Source: Caulobacter vibrioides (GTDB taxonomy: Bacteria; Pseudomonadota; Alphaproteobacteria; Caulobacterales; Caulobacteraceae). Taken from it: 55,008 nt of DNA. The stretch is taken from the NCBI GenBank assembly GCA_001449105.1, contig LNIY01000085.1, positions 1 through 55,008 on the forward strand, written 5' to 3'. Of this stretch, positions 53,615 to 55,008 are shown one piece after another (position 1 is the stretch's first letter; each line of letters begins with the position of its first letter). Position numbers and translations under genes: made by a program. Below the pieces are notes generated by a model. It worked only from the letters and a program-made list of their open reading frames with translations, made no database searches and was not told the DNA's origin.

Positions 53615-54946
53615 ATGCTTTCGCGACGCGCGATCCTGGCCGCCGGCGCGGCCGGCCTGACGGCGGGTTTGGCCGCCCTGCCGACCCTGGCCTCGGCTCG
53701 CCCCGGCTTCGTGAAGGTCGAGAACGGCCGCCTCAGCCTGAACGGCAAGCCCTATCGCTTCGTCGGCGCCAACCTCTGGTACGGTGCCTGGCTGGGCACT
53801 CCCGCCGCCTTCGGCGACCATGCGCGCCTGGCCCGCGAGCTCGACAAGCTGAAGTCGCTGGGCGTCACCAACCTGCGGGTCCTGGGCGCGGGCGAGCGCT
53901 CGCCGGCCAAGGTCGCGCTGGACCCGACCTTCCGCGGCCCGGGCGAGGACTACGACCAGACCCTGCTGACCGGCCTCGACGTGCTGCTGGCCGAGATGGC
54001 CAAGCGCGGCATGAAGGCGGTGATCTACGTCAACAACTTCTGGGACTGGTCGGGCGGCATGCCGGCCTATCTGAACTGGACCGGCAACGGGACCTGGTTC
54101 CAGCAGGGCGACCCGGCCCACCCCTGGCCGCAGTTCGCGGACTATTCGGCCCGCTTCTACGCCGACGAGAAGGCCAACGCCCTCTTCCGCCACTATGTGA
54201 AGACCCTGGTCGGCCGCACCAGCACCGTCACCGGCAAGCCCTATCGCGACGATCCGACCATCATGGCCTGGCAACTGGCCAACGAGCCGCGCCCGGCCGG
54301 CAGCGAGGAATTCGGCAAGGTCAACCGCCCGGCCTATGACGCCTGGATCGACGGCACGGCCCGCTTCATCAAGAGCCTGGACGCCAACCACCTGGTCTCC
54401 AGCGGCAGCGAGGGCGACATGGGATGCCTGGGCAGCGAGGCCTGCGTGGTCGAGAGCCACAAGACCCCGGCCATCGACTACCTGACCCTGCACGTCTGGC
54501 CCAACAACTGGAGCTGGATCTCGATGACCGACCAGCCCTCGACCTATGAGGCGGGCGCGGCCCGCTCGCGCGACTACATCCGCCGCCACATCGCTTTGGC
54601 CAAGTCGATGGGCAAGCCCCTGACCATCGAGGAGTTCGGCCTGATCCGCGACGGCCGCGCCTTCGCGCCCGGCTCGCCGACCACCTTCCGCGACCGCTTC
54701 TACCGGATGGTGTTCGACGAGGTGGAGGCCGACATGAAAGCCGGCGGGCCGACGGCGGGCGTCAACTTCTGGGCCTGGAACGGCGAGGGCCGCGCCCAGC
54801 ACGCCGACGCCTGGTTCAAGAAGGGCGACCGCTCCTATGTCGGCGATCCCCCGCAGGAGGAGCAGGGCCTGTTCGGCGTCTTCGACGCCGACGCCTCGAC
54901 CCTGGCGATCATCCGCGACCACGCCAAGGCGGTGAAGGCGATCTGA
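53615..54946 (+). CDS. Glycoside hydrolase family 5, beta-mannanase-like, Tat-exported
   Basis: A 443-residue exported (beta/alpha)8 glycosidase. The N-terminal LSRRAILAAGAAGLTAGL is a twin-arginine-type signal, with cleavage near LASA (about 29). The GH5 acid/base Glu is in WQLANEPRP and the nucleophile Glu in LTIEEFGL; LHVWPNNWSW is the substrate-facing loop typical of GH5_7 endo-1,4-beta-mannosidases. It probably cuts plant mannan or a similar glycan in the periplasm or outside, fitting a plant-polymer-degrading lifestyle alongside the pentose cluster. It is complete, ending 62 nt before the contig edge. Confidence 0.88.
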   Translation: MLSRRAILAAGAAGLTAGLAALPTLASARPGFVKVENGRLSLNGKPYRFVGANLWYGAWLGTPAAFGDHARLARELDKLKSLGVTNLRVLGAGERSPAKVALDPTFRGPGEDYDQTLLTGLDVLLAEMAKRGMKAVIYVNNFWDWSGGMPAYLNWTGNGTWFQQGDPAHPWPQFADYSARFYADEKANALFRHYVKTLVGRTSTVTGKPYRDDPTIMAWQLANEPRPAGSEEFGKVNRPAYDAWIDGTARFIKSLDANHLVSSGSEGDMGCLGSEACVVESHKTPAIDYLTLHVWPNNWSWISMTDQPSTYEAGAARSRDYIRRHIALAKSMGKPLTIEEFGLIRDGRAFAPGSPTTFRDRFYRMVFDEVEADMKAGGPTAGVNFWAWNGEGRAQHADAWFKKGDRSYVGDPPQEEQGLFGVFDADASTLAIIRDHAKAVKAI

Positions 54947-54990
54947 CGACGCGGGCGGGAAGAACTACCTCCCGCCCATCACCCCTCTCA

Positions 54991-55008
54991 TGTCTCTTAT
55001 ACACATCT
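54991..55008. other. Sequencing adapter remnant (Nextera mosaic end)
   Basis: The last 18 bases, TGTCTCTTATACACATCT, match the reverse complement of the Nextera transposase mosaic end. They are artificial and should be trimmed; the native sequence ends near 54990. Confidence 0.93.

Overview
The window looks like chromosomal DNA of a Caulobacter species, or a very close relative. It is about 70% G+C with strong third-position G/C. Its gene order, as I remember it, matches the C. crescentus block from dgcB (CC_1850) through bacA (CC_1873) to rne (CC_1877): dgcB, an iscR-led suf operon, tyrS, an M23 peptidase with the bactofilin BacA, prfB, a class A penicillin-binding protein, amiC and rne. This synteny comes from memory and was not searched. 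The right edge (54991-55008) is Nextera adapter sequence and the left edge starts inside a dispersed repeat, so the window is probably a whole contig.

Layout. 50-7216: aldehyde dehydrogenase, the diguanylate cyclase DgcB, an enoyl-CoA hydratase/isomerase, a GT9 glycosyltransferase with a DUF6165 partner, a TetR regulator and two lipid enzymes. 7310-14130 (minus strand): an eight-gene Fe-S assembly operon, iscR-type regulator, IscS-type desulfurase, sufB, sufC, sufD, sufS, sufT, sufA. 14326-20542: alpha/beta hydrolase, NDH-2-type dehydrogenase, anmK divergent from tyrS (with a candidate Tyr-Tyr leader peptide), bcp and a ParDE-like pair. 20756-27782: a cell-envelope block with an M23 peptidase, bacA, prfB (with the classical +1 frameshift), a PBP1a-type synthase and amiC. 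28323-33916: RNase E, an M48/TPR protease, a DsbA-like lipoprotein and a small unknown protein. 34172-38525: thiG, a gene-poor gap of about 790 bp with RNA-like inverted repeats, an M20 peptidase, a secreted unknown protein and a response regulator. 38534-41773: a large autotransporter with Asp-rich calcium-loop-like inserts. 42060-46998: a 23-residue membrane ORF and an oxidative pentose cluster. 47081-54946: an MFS transporter, an XRE regulator, putR/putA, a second toxin-antitoxin pair and a GH5 glycosidase.

How the genes work together. The suf operon is tightly packed with stop/start overlaps and is headed by a cluster-sensing Rrf2 protein, as expected for feedback control by Fe-S status. 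The pentose genes (Gfo/Idh dehydrogenase, IlvD/Edd dehydratase, semialdehyde dehydrogenase) fit oxidation of L-arabinose or a related sugar to 2-oxoglutarate. Their promoters share a TAGTCAGACAAATA-type operator, and two of the regions also carry a box resembling the Caulobacter XylR site. The M23 peptidase, bactofilin, PBP and amidase form a cell-wall remodelling neighbourhood.

Three dispersed palindromic repeat families fill many of the longer gaps, usually directly at 3' ends of genes. No tRNA, rRNA, CRISPR array, transposase or prophage gene was seen.
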